64,000 nt of DNA, taken from positions 186,001 through 250,000 of the forward strand of contig PTFA01000301.1 in the NCBI GenBank assembly GCA_003342895.1. The letters run 5' to 3'. A program made the translations under genes and the position numbers. How positions within the stretch are numbered: position 1 is the first letter of the stretch; every line of letters begins with the position of its first letter. Positions 53,746 to 64,000 of this stretch are shown one piece after another. The notes under the pieces were generated by a model that ran no database searches, was not told the DNA's origin, and saw nothing but the letters and a program-made list of their open reading frames with translations. This stretch comes from Casuarius casuarius. Taxonomy: Eukaryota; Chordata; Aves; Casuariiformes; Casuariidae.

Positions 53746-53864
53746 CTCAGTCAACACCACGGAGTAGTACAGCCCACCTGCATCTGTGATATTCTGGAGT
53801 TGCTCTAGGCTTCCTCATATCACTCCTAAAATGCTAGACAATGATCCAATGACACCTGGTGATT
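53746..53864 (-). other. Candidate exon, 119 nt, with in-frame TGA
   Basis: On the minus strand a textbook acceptor lies here: a branch-point-like ctctaac and then a long pyrimidine tract, cttctttctttcctctgcag. The 119-base segment ends ACTGAG followed by gtaggt, a strong donor. All three frames contain at least one stop. One frame has a single TGA only, reading SPGVIGSLSSILGVI before it and GSLEQLQNITDAGGLYYSVV after it. The stop falls in ATATGAGGA, where an ancestral CGA would give TGA by CpG decay; that origin is inference. It could be a decayed exon, an alternative terminal exon, a noncoding exon, or a chance combination. Confidence 0.2.
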
Positions 53865-54185
53865 CTGCAGAGGAAAGAAAGAAGAGTTAGAGTAATGATA
53901 TTCTACACTTTCCTCTTCTAATGGCAAATGCTCCATGACACTGCTGTGCTGGAGGGAAGTGACATGTAGAGAATTGCTCCAGCCTCATGGCTCTCAATCA
54001 TGCTTTGGCTAGTGTAATTCTGTAATCGTTCGGAGCAGTGGTATTAAACAAAGCAAAAGGAAGAACCTGTGATTGATTTGTATTTGACAGAAGAGAAATT
54101 ATGTTACAGCAGCACTTTACCTCAGTAATTTTTTGCACATATTGAAAAACTCTATTTTACTCTGCCTGTGTAGTTTGATTCATAC

Positions 54186-54283
54186 CTGCTTCCTATCTTG
54201 AGGGCCAGTTAAATTCTCACTGTTGGGTTCCTTTGGATTTGGTGTAACATGAACAACATGGTAGAAGCCCTCAATAAATGTAT
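54186..54283 (-). other. Candidate coding exon, 98 nt, unidentified
   Basis: Read on the minus strand, an acceptor with an uninterrupted pyrimidine run (gattttttttcttcag) is followed by 98 bases. These end in AAGCAG followed by gtatga, a good donor. Only one frame is open. It takes 2 bases to finish a split codon, then 32 codons, ending on a codon boundary. The peptide starts TFIEGFYHVVHVTP and goes on NPKEPNSENLTGP. Its composition is that of a folded, surface-type protein, and 'IEGFY' vaguely recalls the C strand of fibronectin type III domains, but I cannot assign a family. There is no start codon, so it could only be an internal exon. A second strong splice segment lies 321 bp downstream. 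Against it: one exon cannot be told from chance by eye. Confidence 0.3.
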
Positions 54284-54924
54284 CTGAAGAAAAAAAATCA
54301 AAACTTTTTTTTAATCTATCATTCCTCAAAATTGATCAATTTCCTAAAAAGGCTCTACCATGTTTAATATGCTTTAGCATGAAAAAAGAAATAATAAAAT
54401 CATTTTTTAAGATTCTTAGTTTTTACAAAGAGCCATATATGAACATGTTATATAAGATTAAATCAAAGTCCTGAGTTAAAGAGATTAATGACCAGAAGGT
54501 ATATTTTATCTTACCAAAATTATTTCACAACCTTGCAGCTTTGTGTGATAAATGTGTTTTCTAGGCTTTCATTAATCTTTGTGAAGATTATGGTTTTAAA
54601 AATTATGAAAAGAATGAAAAAGGCTGTAAGCTAAGTATTTGTAACTTTGGAAATGCCCTATGCCAGAACTGGTACCTGTATTCATTCAGAACTCAGGAAC
54701 AACAGTCTTTGAATAAGCACTTTACTTAATATTTTTCCTTTTAACCTGACATGTTATTTTCATCAATATGTAAATACCATTGATGATGTTCACATCAATG
54801 TGTATTCACTGCACTCTGTTCATCTCACTTCCGGAATACAGAATTATTCATTTCTTCATCAGCTCTTTAAATCCTCTAAGTATAATGGTCACTTAACAAC
54901 CAGAAACAGATAATTTGCCACCAT

Positions 54925-54995
54925 ACTCTGATGAGGCAACAGTGTTACCCTCATTTTACAGATGCAGAAGTAAGGCAGAGAAACATTAAAGTGTC
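54925..54995 (+). mobile_element. MIR SINE core fragment
   Basis: The stretch taccctcattttacagatgc followed by agaagtaaggcagagaaac and attaaagtg matches the most recognisable MIR segment, the 'cccattttacagatgaggaaactgaggcacagagaggttaagtg' region, with a few changes. No other part of the element can be followed into the flanks. It lies about 640 bp right of the candidate exon at 54186-54283. Confidence 0.6.
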
Positions 54996-57900
54996 CTTTA
55001 AATTAGGATGTCCAATCTGAAATATTTAGCAATCCATTTTTCAGAGTACTCAACTTTCGATAGCACAGTTAATATTAAAATCACTGCCTTCATTTACTTC
55101 AGACTAGCAGTCAGTGTCAAGTTCTCAAGTTGTAAACCAAGACAATGAGGAAAACAGCAGTAATAGCTATTTTTATATTTTTTAAACATTATTCTCAAAC
55201 TCCCAAACTGGCTAAAATCCAGCGTGAACCAGGAGACTGTCCTCTGAAATTCCCACTCAGTATTTCCCACCACACCCTGCAATGACAATTCTGCAACCTC
55301 TGTGACAGTCAGAGAGTTTTATAGATAAAACCACTTCCACGTTCATTGGGTTGGCTCACTCTCAGACTGGTCTTTCCCAACAGGTTTGAAGATTATAAGT
55401 GTCATGTGATTGAAGATTATATCACAATTCCTTTAAAAGAGACATAAGGATTTCCTTCATTTCAACAGTTCTTAACTTTTGGGGGTCTGATTTCACAACG
55501 TTGGTTTCTTTTTGTTGTGTTTTGTATGAATAGCTTCTCCTATGCTTAGATAAACAAAAAGCAAACCTAAAAATTCCCAGGAATTTAATCTTGGCTCTCC
55601 ATCCTTTGATCCATAATATCTCCACTAAGTATGTTGGTCTCAGCTGGTAATGTTCACACTCTGCGTGAACTTTCCTGTTCACACAGAAAAATGATGTAGC
55701 TTGAAACACCATAGCGCAGTGAAACCCTGGCTCAGACAAACAGTTGAGAACAGAGACAGCAAGGCCAAAAATGAACACGTGTGAGAAGAGGCTTGGTGCA
55801 TGCCAAGGTGTAACAGGAAAACAACCTTGAAAATTAGCAGCTTAGGTATGAATAAATAGCTGCTTTTCCTAATTTAATTTCCTCTTTTGCATTATAAAAA
55901 AATCAAAGATTTTATCTTTAATATACGAATGGCATGAGAACAGTGATGATACGGATATAGTTTATCTGCACAGGAATGATAAATGAAGTCTAAAGCTTCT
56001 TCTCTACTGCCCTGTGAGATGCCTGTTTCAGAAATCAGGCTTCTAAGTAGACTCACAAAACACGTCTGAACCAATCTGTTCTGTTCAGGAAAGCATTCAG
56101 GCACCACAAATTCCGGAGCTAAAAGGCCTGTCAGTCACCAATTTAGTGCTGTGATTTACTTTTACATGTTGCAAGGACATTATTAGCCACATACAAGTTT
56201 GCTTTGAAAACAAGAGCAGGATTTTGCAAATCAAGTTTAAATACATACATTGATTCCATAATGTCTCAGTCTGCCTTCTCTAACTCACTTCAAGATTTTG
56301 ATTATGGAACCATAGAATTTAAAGACAAGCAACTGAAGTAAAAGTTAATACAATAAAACCAGTTAGTGTTCCTACTGCCCGTCAATTCGATTTTCACAGA
56401 GAGGGAACGGGAGTGTTTCAACTAGCGATTCACCCAGTCCTCATTTCTGGATTCTGCCATACTTTGCTCTGCATTCTTTAAATGCATCACACTTTAAAGT
56501 GTTTTGGGATCATATTCCCTGGCATATAAAGATTCTTTGGTATGGATTTATACAGAGGGGACTGCAGCAGCTTGAAAGATGGAAGCTAATAACATCAACA
56601 CAGCATGCGTATGATTTTATGCACAGAAACTTGGCAAGAGTAAGAGTGTTTTTAGTGGAATGTGGCTATGCTAATACTCCCTCCTGTGAATAGCTCCTTT
56701 TCACAGTATAATCAAGATCTCCATGCAGTGATCAGAGATGCCTTTTCACAGAGCTGCTTTCAAAAATCAAATTATCTTCATTATTATTAATTTTATGAAA
56801 ATAAATTACCTTGAAGTTTAGTGCTAATTACTGTCCCTGTCATATAGCCCAGTAAGGGGAGGTGTAGACGTTTTATGCAAGAGAATTTCAAAGACGCTGG
56901 CTACAACCTTGCAAAGTAATAAAATGTCTTCTAATAAGCGTAATGGAAATCTCGTACTAAAATGTCTCTAGTCACAATTAACTCCCAACAGGATATAGTA
57001 ATAAAGAACATATTTCCCCTTTTATTTTAAACTTCAATACTATTACTTTTGTGTCGAGAGAAAACTTGAGAATAAATAGTGCACTTTTTCTGCTGTATTT
57101 TACAAGATGTTAACAGATATACATGGCTCACAAGAAATCCACGTCTGAATTTTTGCCTGTCTGGGGCTTTGTTTCCTTGTTCTGCAAATAAGCTCTTTAT
57201 TGAAATTAGTTTTAAAAAGCACATTTAAAATCCATTAAGTTTTGGAAGTCACTGCACTGATTTGACTTATAGAGGAAGGGCTCAGGACCAAGCTAAAAAC
57301 CCTCTAACCTTGATGCCTGTTATCTTACGATCAGGCCAGATAAGCTCTTGGATCAAATTTAAGTTACTTCAGCCACCTGCTAAGTGCTCAACCAGAGGCT
57401 TAGGGAGCACGACGACAGTATTGTCTTACATGTCACAAGAAATGGGCATGCTGACACGGTCCTGTATCCCCCCTCCTTGCAACGGCGTTTTCAAGCTTTG
57501 TGTCTAAAATTGAGCCCCAAGACTCTCTGAGCCGTAACCTGAGGAGACCTCTTTGGTGAGACGGGAAAACACACAACAGCTTACAGAAAACTACAAGACT
57601 AACAATAGTTCATTTCCTTTAAAATTAGCAATTTTTAAAATGACTAGTTTTGTTCTCTGACCTTAAAATTTAAAAGAGAAAGAAGGTAGCAACATCTGAA
57701 AAACATACCAAAGCCCCACAAAACCCTAATTCATGCTGTTTCATTCAAAGAGCGGTATCAAAAGGCTGTCTGCGTGCGAAGAGGCGAATGGGGAAACTCC
57801 TGCTGCTTGTGGTGCCTTTCTGTGAGCTACAGTCAGCAGAACTGCACAATATGATACAACATTTCCTACATAAAATAATTATAATAACTGCTAGATAAGA

Positions 57901-58375
57901 GAAATAAAAGTTGAAAGGAAGGAAGAGTTTTCCATTCTCTCTTCCCCATTCATCCAGGTATGCATTAGACAAAGCTGTTCGATAGATCTTAGGGCTGGCT
58001 TAAGTAATGAGTCATGAAGTAGGAAAGAAGTCAGTCAGAAATCACTGTTCAGGTAGTGATGGAAATTCTACTTGAATTCAAAACCAAGCAAAATGCAGCA
58101 GAAATCAACAACTATATGAAAATAATGTGGAAATTTAAAGCATGGATTTCACACCAAAGATTACCAAAAAAATCCAAGTTTAATAAAAGCTGAAGTAGAA
58201 AAAATTATAAAAATAAATAATGTTACTCTGATTAAAAACAGAGCTGTCCTTTAGATTCACTGGCACATGCACACTAGACTAAGAGTAAATAATAATTTTT
58301 TTAAAAAAATCACGTATTTTCCCTTGTCCACTGCTTTTCATTACAAATTAAGAACTGCAAGTAGCATTTCAAGTA
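54996..58375. other. No gene seen; unique DNA
   Basis: The longest frame is 118 codons at 55422-55778 (minus), with no recognisable motif. No repeat or splice pair worth naming was found. Confidence 0.6.
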
Positions 58376-58411
58376 AGAAAAGAAAAAAAAAGGAAAAAAA
58401 AAAGCAAAAGT
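58376..58411. repeat. A-rich low-complexity tract
   Basis: About 36 bases are almost all A with scattered G. The tract borders the CpG-rich patch that begins near 58430. On the minus strand it reads as a long pyrimidine tract. Confidence 0.9.
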
Positions 58412-58429
58412 GACCTGTGAATTGATCTC

Positions 58430-58720
58430 TCAGAGCATGCCGGCAGCCCAGGATCTCCCATGCAAAAAGCTGGCGTGCCCGGGCTGCATTGCAGCAGGCA
58501 GCGATCTCCTGCATAGGGCTCAGAGCACACGGGGACAACCCGCGATCGGCATCTACAGGCATGTGGGCACATGTTGAGTGTTACCACTTGTAGTGAAGAG
58601 CAGCGCCAGCAGATGTGCTACGCTGTACACCCCCGAGACCGCTTTCGGCACAAAAGCAAAGAACATGCGGCTTTGCAGAAGCAAGGCCTTCCCACTTGCG
58701 GGGTTTAAACCTAAATGAAG
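58430..58720. promoter_or_regulatory. CpG-rich patch
   Basis: About sixteen CpGs fall in 290 bases, including ccgcgatcgg and cccccgagaccgctttcggc. Two overlapping minus-strand frames are open here. One is rich in cysteine (CRSRVVPVCSEPYAG, and on). A plausible acceptor (cacatgcctgtag) precedes it at 58556. The downstream donor is poor, so I do not call an exon. Confidence 0.3.
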
Positions 58721-59544
58721 TTATTTAAGCTACTGGACGCAGTGAACACCTTCCGTTTCATTAAAAACCCCTATGTTAAGCTACTGTGTTCTTAGAAGTA
58801 TCTACTTAAATAAATGAATTTAATACTTGTAATTTTGTCACAAGTTGAGAAAACAAATGCGTATTTTTATTAGATATGAAATATCAAGCAAAATAACACA
58901 AACATTGCATCCATCACAACCTTGTTGTGTTAATTAAATTCAGAGGTTCAGCTGAGTAATTTTAATTAGTAGTACTGGACATATTTTCAAGTTGTCTGGA
59001 AGCAGGAGTTTTCAGTAATTTATCCTCCTTTCCTGGAGCTCAGAAATTTATTCCACTATGTGATTTTAAATGGCTATGCACATAAATTTTTCTCCATAAA
59101 CTGTGAATTATTTTAACAGTTTGTTCATTATTACCAGGGAGTGGAAGGGTCCGAGCATGTGTTCACTGAGGCTCACTGTTGGAAGATGTTAGCTTGATGG
59201 AGTCAGAGTAAATGACTGGATATTTTTTTAATCAAATCACAAACATAGATCTCCTGTAAAAGCACTTTTTATTTTCAGATGAGTTAAGGTTGCATTTCAA
59301 CTCACTCACAGTATTCCCAAGAGATTTCATGGACTCCTGTAGCTGCTTTTGCATCCAGAGCAGTAGCTGTACTTTTGACCTCAGCAACTAACAAAAACTT
59401 CTGGCTCTGGCATTTTCTTTTTCTTGGAAGGAGGAACTGATAACGGCTGCTGCTCATTATTCTGTTACTTGAGGTTTTGCTGTTTTATAACAGGCAATTT
59501 CTCTGGACATAGAAGAAATCAAAACAAACGTTTCCCTGCTCAGA

Positions 59545-59720
59545 AGAACAACGGCTGTTCAACGAGCTGCGTGCAAAACCTTTGTGCCGGGTTGGTTTTT
59601 TGGGTGCTGTGTACTCTGACGGCTCTGGTTGCGCACCGCACTTGTTTCTGGGACTGCCACTACATAACACACGCACACGCACGGACACACGAGCCCCGTG
59701 CAGACCAGCGAGCAGCTAAG
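59545..59720. promoter_or_regulatory. CpG-rich patch
   Basis: About a dozen CpGs fall in 175 bases (caacgagctgcgtgc, gtgccggg, tgcgcaccgcac), together with the CACACG tract. Open frames occur on both strands and none is recognised. Confidence 0.25.
59667..59692. repeat. Degenerate (CACACG)n tract
   Basis: aacacacgcacacgcacgga followed by cacacg. It is a CpG-containing CA-type microsatellite inside a GC-richer stretch. Confidence 0.85.
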
Positions 59721-61942
59721 GGGAACCTTCTGCAGCTCATGCCTTGAGCAGCCATACCTGTGTTTTATACGTACCTCTGTCTTGATCTGGCAATTGCCTG
59801 TTTTCAACAGTACATTTTAATGGCTTCTCACAACTGTTTTCAGGTATATTATATCTAGCTCATAACAGCTTAACACATACAAAAATTGTTCACTGTTAAA
59901 AGCATTGCTAAAATGGCTAATTCAAGTATCCAAAGGCTAGGAAATGCCCTCAAGGTTTCCTTTCAACCCTAGTTTACCTCCTAGGCACCATTAAACAATG
60001 TTAATTTTTGATAGCGTGCTAATATGCTATTCTTCCATTCAGTGCATTATTGGGAAGTTGCTCATCCGGTGAAGGAGCGGCACTCTGCAATCTCACTGCC
60101 CCGTTTTAGTGGGAAGGAAGCGAATGTACAGAGGACTGCAAAAACAGCAGGCAGACCTGTAAGCAGGGCAGCAGTGTTGTTTTGTTTGTTCACTTTACAG
60201 GAAACCATTCTAAAGCAAAACACACTTGCCAGAAACGTGTCGCCATGCTTTGCTGAGAATTTTTCAGTCTAATGCAGTTGATAGAGCAGCTGGTAAAACA
60301 GGGTATTTGCTGTTTACATAATAGCAAATGCTGGCCAATCTCGCTTGCTTCGCCAACATTCTCACCCATAATTTAGCTGTAACAGTGTTGTTGATGTTTC
60401 TTTACAGGAAGAAAGTAAAGTGCCACTGTATTAGACTGCCTGCATGAGAGCTCAACCTGAAATCACCAAGTTCCACTTTCTCCTGTAGAACATCTGTGAA
60501 GTATAATTATAATTAAGCATGTCTTGAATATTAATTGTTCTAATGTCACTGATGTAACGTCCTAGGATACAGTGAATCAGTTCTGTTTCAAACTACTGTT
60601 TTATTTAAGAGCTCTGGCAGATGTTCTAATCATTTCACTTAGATTTTTCCACCAGGAAAACAGTTGCTGAGACTTGTGAATCTTTGCCAACAGTCAAGGA
60701 AATAATTTCATCCCCAAACACTAGGTGAAATCTCCAATAATCTATTTAAAAAAAAAAAAAACCCTTGATGCTTCAGAAACATTCATATTGCTGCCGGCTT
60801 ATAAAAGATTTTGCTGAGAACAATGCAATTATTGTAATCATGGGCAACGATGAGCACTTTAATGCATTCAAGTAGTCAGTTCAGTTTTTTATTTGCAGCT
60901 TATTTTCCCATCAGATCACACAGCAGAAATCCAGCGCAATCTGCCTCTGTTACAGAAGTGACCGCTGCTGAGGACCATACCCTTAAGCGAGGCGCTGCTG
61001 TGTCTTTAGTGATGCCAGTGGTGATTCGCCAGGAGAGAGCTCCCGAGGATCCAGGATGGGGTCTCTCTCTCTAAATGACAACTTTCCTCTCAGCAGGGAG
61101 AGACTCACAGGAGTTGCTCAGACTGAAACATATTTCACAGCTACTCATTTGAACAGTCCCAGACCGCTGTCATTCCACCTGCACTACTTAGTAGCTGCAC
61201 TACTTCAAATGTGTTACCGTCACTTATTTATAAAGCAGAAGAAGAGAACGGCTTCTGCATCAAAGAGATTCAACAGCGACAATGAATGACTGAAATATCA
61301 AGCTAGGGCCTCAGGACGAACCCTGCTTGTCTGACATACTTCTGAAATAGTTCTTTCAAAGTAACTACTTATAAAAAAACCTTATTAAATATGACAGTAG
61401 TTAAGCAGTTGATCTCATAGTGTTTCAAGCGCATGTTAAGAAACAGTAAGTTTCTTCAAATACATTGTTTTCAGCGAAAGTATAGATTCCATGGAGTGGG
61501 TTACAACTTCTATACCCACGTGGAGCTTGAGAGGCACTATACAGATTTGGAAAGAGTGGCTACAGTTCATGTGGAGGGAGAGAGGTAGTGGCACCTATCG
61601 TCAAAACTGCTTTCACAAAGAATAAGTCTAATCTGAGATGTAGGCAGAGATCTGCGTGGGTTGTGACTGGATGAGCTTTCGGGTAGGCCTGTTCTAAGTT
61701 CACGCACAGGCAAGCACACTGTTTTGTTTCGGATTACAAAAGGTAACAACACGCATTTTGTTGCCAAGTTCACTTCGCACAATATTCACCTGTACAGAAA
61801 TAATTTTAATCAGCACACAGTAACCAAGGTGAGTTTGGCTAGCTTCAGAAAAATCTGGATCAAATTATTCTGCTAGCACTGTGCTAACTGCAAACAGAAA
61901 ATGAACGGTGCCAATATTTCACCATGCCAACCACACACTCAC
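59721..61942. other. No gene seen; intermittent CpG-richer patches
   Basis: CpGs recur near 60.06-60.13, 60.93-61.05 and 61.60-61.77 kb. A strong plus-strand donor (AACCAAG before gtgagt) sits at 61829 without a good acceptor. Open frames are short and unrecognised. Confidence 0.5.
60748..60761. repeat. A14 homopolymer
   Basis: An uninterrupted run of 14 A. Confidence 0.95.
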
Positions 61943-62074
61943 CTGACAACCAGCTCTCTAGAGTCCGGCGGCACCAGACAACACACACGCCACCCTGCCT
62001 GTACACCGCTCGGTTCTTCACAGAGCGCTTGGAGAAGCAAAAGCCATAAATGCTGCCTGCTTCATTCAGTGCCA
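61943..62074 (-). other. Candidate coding exon, 132 nt, unidentified
   Basis: On the minus strand, acaatactcatatacag is followed by 132 bases ending TTGTCAG and then gtgagtgtg, a perfect donor. The length is a multiple of three and one frame is open throughout, with the same phase at both ends. The peptide begins ALNEAGSIYGFCFSKRSVKN and continues RAVYRQGGVCVVWCRRTL. The other two frames stop within the first few codons. The segment is much richer in G+C and CpG than its flanks. The acceptor is weaker than the donor because its pyrimidine tract is interrupted, so a first exon starting within the segment is an alternative. Confidence 0.25.
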
Positions 62075-63341
62075 CTGTATATGAGTATTGTATAAAAATT
62101 CACAAGAATAAGTTCTGGGAGGGGAAATGACCCAAGCTCATAGAGTACTAGTTGAATAGTTAAATTTTACTTTACAGACTAGTAAATCAGAAGAGACAAT
62201 AACAGTTACATCTAAAATAGAATATACTTCATTCAAAACATTTGTCTTTCTTCTCATATGCCGTGATCAACATTTTATATTAAATTGGTCTGAGACTGAT
62301 AATATTAATCATGGAATGAGTTCTGGGAAGCATCTTCAAAGGAGACCATGATAGGAAGAGCAGAAGAAGCAGTTTATCACCAGACTCATCAACAGATGGT
62401 ATTATCACGTGTGTCATAAATAACAAGGCAAAAATAGATGAAACTTCCTTAGCCCAAAGATCAGAAGGCAAATTTTTAAAGGTGGCCAGAGTTTCTAATA
62501 CTAATTTGCATGTTAGAAGAAAAAAGTGGAAAAGACCTGCAGTAACAAATAAATGATTCAATTGAAATCTTGAATAACAAAAGTTTTACCTAAATTTTTT
62601 CCAGATGTTAAAACTGTTCCTCTTCTGCTTTCATATTGTCCAAAAAAATCAAGGTTTAAAAATTTCATCTCTGCATGTAACTATAGTCTTTGTTAGTATT
62701 TTTAATAAAAATACAACTTAGGGTAAAAGAGAAAAAAACAACAGCACTGTTTGCAGAAAAAGAATATTCACTGTGCCAGACTTATTTCTGAATCTAACAG
62801 GATAGGAGATTAAACTCACTGCTCCAGTAATGGTTTTATTGGAAAATACTGAAATCCCCTAGTTAATATTCACCTGTGCATTTCGATTCATGATGTAATC
62901 AGAAAGAAGTGTACTGTTACGACTTCTTCCACTACCTTTAAATGTTTCTGTGGTAACTACACATACTCTAAGTAAATACCAGAAATCATTGAAAAAAGGC
63001 AGTTTTAAAAAATAAATGGTCAGCACAATTTGGGAAGTATACAAGTAGCAAGTTCTCCATGGCTGAAAAAACGAGCAACGACTCTTCTGTTTTAAATACA
63101 TAGCCAAGAATGTGTGCTTTTCCCAAAATATCTTCTGTATGATATACACTGGAATTTGCTAAAGACGATAAAAGCACGTGAATAATATAAAAATGAACCG
63201 AACCCACAGATAATTTTAAGACAACCATGAGAAAATCAGGGTATTTAGAAGTGACAATTTTCCAGGCAGAACAAATATAAAATGCCTTAAAATCGGTAGG
63301 CAAACCAAACACTGCCGGCAGTATCGATAGACCAAAGTTAC
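62075..63341. other. No gene seen; AT-rich
   Basis: AT-rich DNA lies between two candidate minus-strand exons. Two overlapping minus-strand frames of about 100 codons at 62.86-63.31 kb have no recognisable motif. Confidence 0.55.
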
Positions 63342-63504
63342 CTGCAAAATAGTCCGTGCACGAGTAACAGCCCAGGTATGGCAGCAGACAGCTAGGGGAG
63401 CTACTCTGCCCAGCATCGCAGGCACGTCATGTCCCGTGCTGCTCCGCACCGTGTGGTTACACGGCCACCGCATCGGATGCCACCTCAGTCCCAGCTGGCT
63501 GCAC
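63342..63504 (-). other. Candidate exon, 163 nt, GC-rich
   Basis: On the minus strand, gtatttccattacag is followed by 163 bases ending ATTTTGCAG and then gtaact. The segment has about ten CpGs and clearly more G+C than the AT-rich DNA on each side. The edges of the GC-rich stretch coincide closely with the splice motifs. One frame is open for 54 codons (starting CSQLGLRWHPMRWPC); the other two stop early. The open frame runs on past both splice sites, which weakens the coding argument. A noncoding or 5' untranslated exon would fit as well. Confidence 0.22.
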
Positions 63505-64000
63505 CTGTAATGGAAATACAGCAAAACTAACCTGAGTCAGACAATCTGAGAAAGATCTAAGACTTTTGGAAGAGCAGGCGTCGTTGACATTGAAATAAAT
63601 CAAGGAGTTTAGATGTGTTGTAACTCTGAAACCACAGAGAAGCCTTAATCGTTAATATAAAGTCAGTGAGCACAGTTTTGATATAAAATTAAAAAAAAAA
63701 TATTATGTTTGCATTTCTGTAACAATTGATACTGAAATTATTTGTTTTACTAACTGAAATGTTTAGTAGAGGGGATACATACTTATTTATGGTGTGGTAC
63801 TAGAACATTAAAAAGATTAGCAGAAGTTTCCCTGACAAAATAGTTATCTGATATATTTATATTTTTTTCCAGAATTTAATCACAAGAAATCAGCAGAATA
63901 AATCTTTTCTAGGCCAATGAAGCACCAGCTAACATGAATGCAGAAATACCTGTTCAAAGCTTTGAAAAGGGTGCCCAAAAGGGGTGCTATCGCTGAACAG
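63505..64000. other. No gene seen; AT-rich right end
   Basis: AT-rich sequence runs to the window edge with nothing recognisable. Confidence 0.6.

Noticed and set aside
53735..53760. let-7-like word (tgaggtaggttgtgg) on the minus strand
   Set aside because: It differs from the let-7 seed region by deletions, and no complementary arm lies near it. It is the donor region of the candidate exon.
1..64000. tRNA, rRNA, CRISPR array, bacterial operon or phage genes
   Set aside because: No tRNA B-box with a fitting A-box, no rRNA-like sequence, no regular repeat-spacer array, and no long bacterial-type open frames.

Overview
This window looks like bird nuclear DNA. The clearest evidence is three CR1 LINE fragments. 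Two of them carry the avian CR1 3' end, with ATTCTATG-type tail units read on the minus strand, and decayed remains of the CR1 ORF2 C-terminus. The sequence is AT-rich, has many short homopolymer runs and scattered old amniote repeats (MIR-like SINE and older CR1/L3-like pieces), and has few CpGs outside a handful of patches. One base (14883) is an assembly ambiguity. I can see no bacterial or viral organisation, no operon, no tRNA or rRNA gene and no CRISPR array.

No protein-coding gene can be called with confidence. The longest open frames are about 137 codons. One of these is antisense to a CR1 copy, and the others look like chance frames in AT-rich DNA. The window is therefore best read as intergenic or deep intronic sequence. 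What it does contain is a small set of exon-like segments: short GC-richer stretches bounded by good AG acceptors and GT donors, with a reading frame open right across. The best are on the minus strand (54186-54283, with a second strong-splice segment at 53746-53864; 28113-28204; 61943-62074; 63342-63504). One on the plus strand is worth naming (19694-19756). I do not recognise their peptides, and chance splice motifs are expected at this scale, so all are given low confidence.

Layout. 1-15.8 kb: unique AT-rich DNA with a perfect 22-bp palindrome (7793-7814), a long hairpin (8548-8610), an old SINE tail (about 10.0 kb) and an old CR1-like LINE piece (12.44-12.66 kb). 15.8-17.3 kb: an AT-rich block dense in homeodomain-type TAATTA cores, followed by a CpG-richer patch. 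17.3-35.9 kb: mostly unique DNA with a few candidate exons and one probable old LINE tail (28.56-28.77 kb). 35.9-37.4 kb: two CR1 copies in opposite orientation. 37.4-50.5 kb: unique DNA, a MIR-like SINE (45.7 kb) and a pair of adjacent hairpins (46.66 kb). 50.5-51.4 kb: the longest CR1 copy. 51.4-58.4 kb: unique DNA, the best candidate exons and a MIR fragment (54.93 kb). 58.4-63.5 kb: a run of CpG-rich patches with two further candidate minus-strand exons. This could mean that a promoter or a more gene-dense segment lies to the right, but that is inference.
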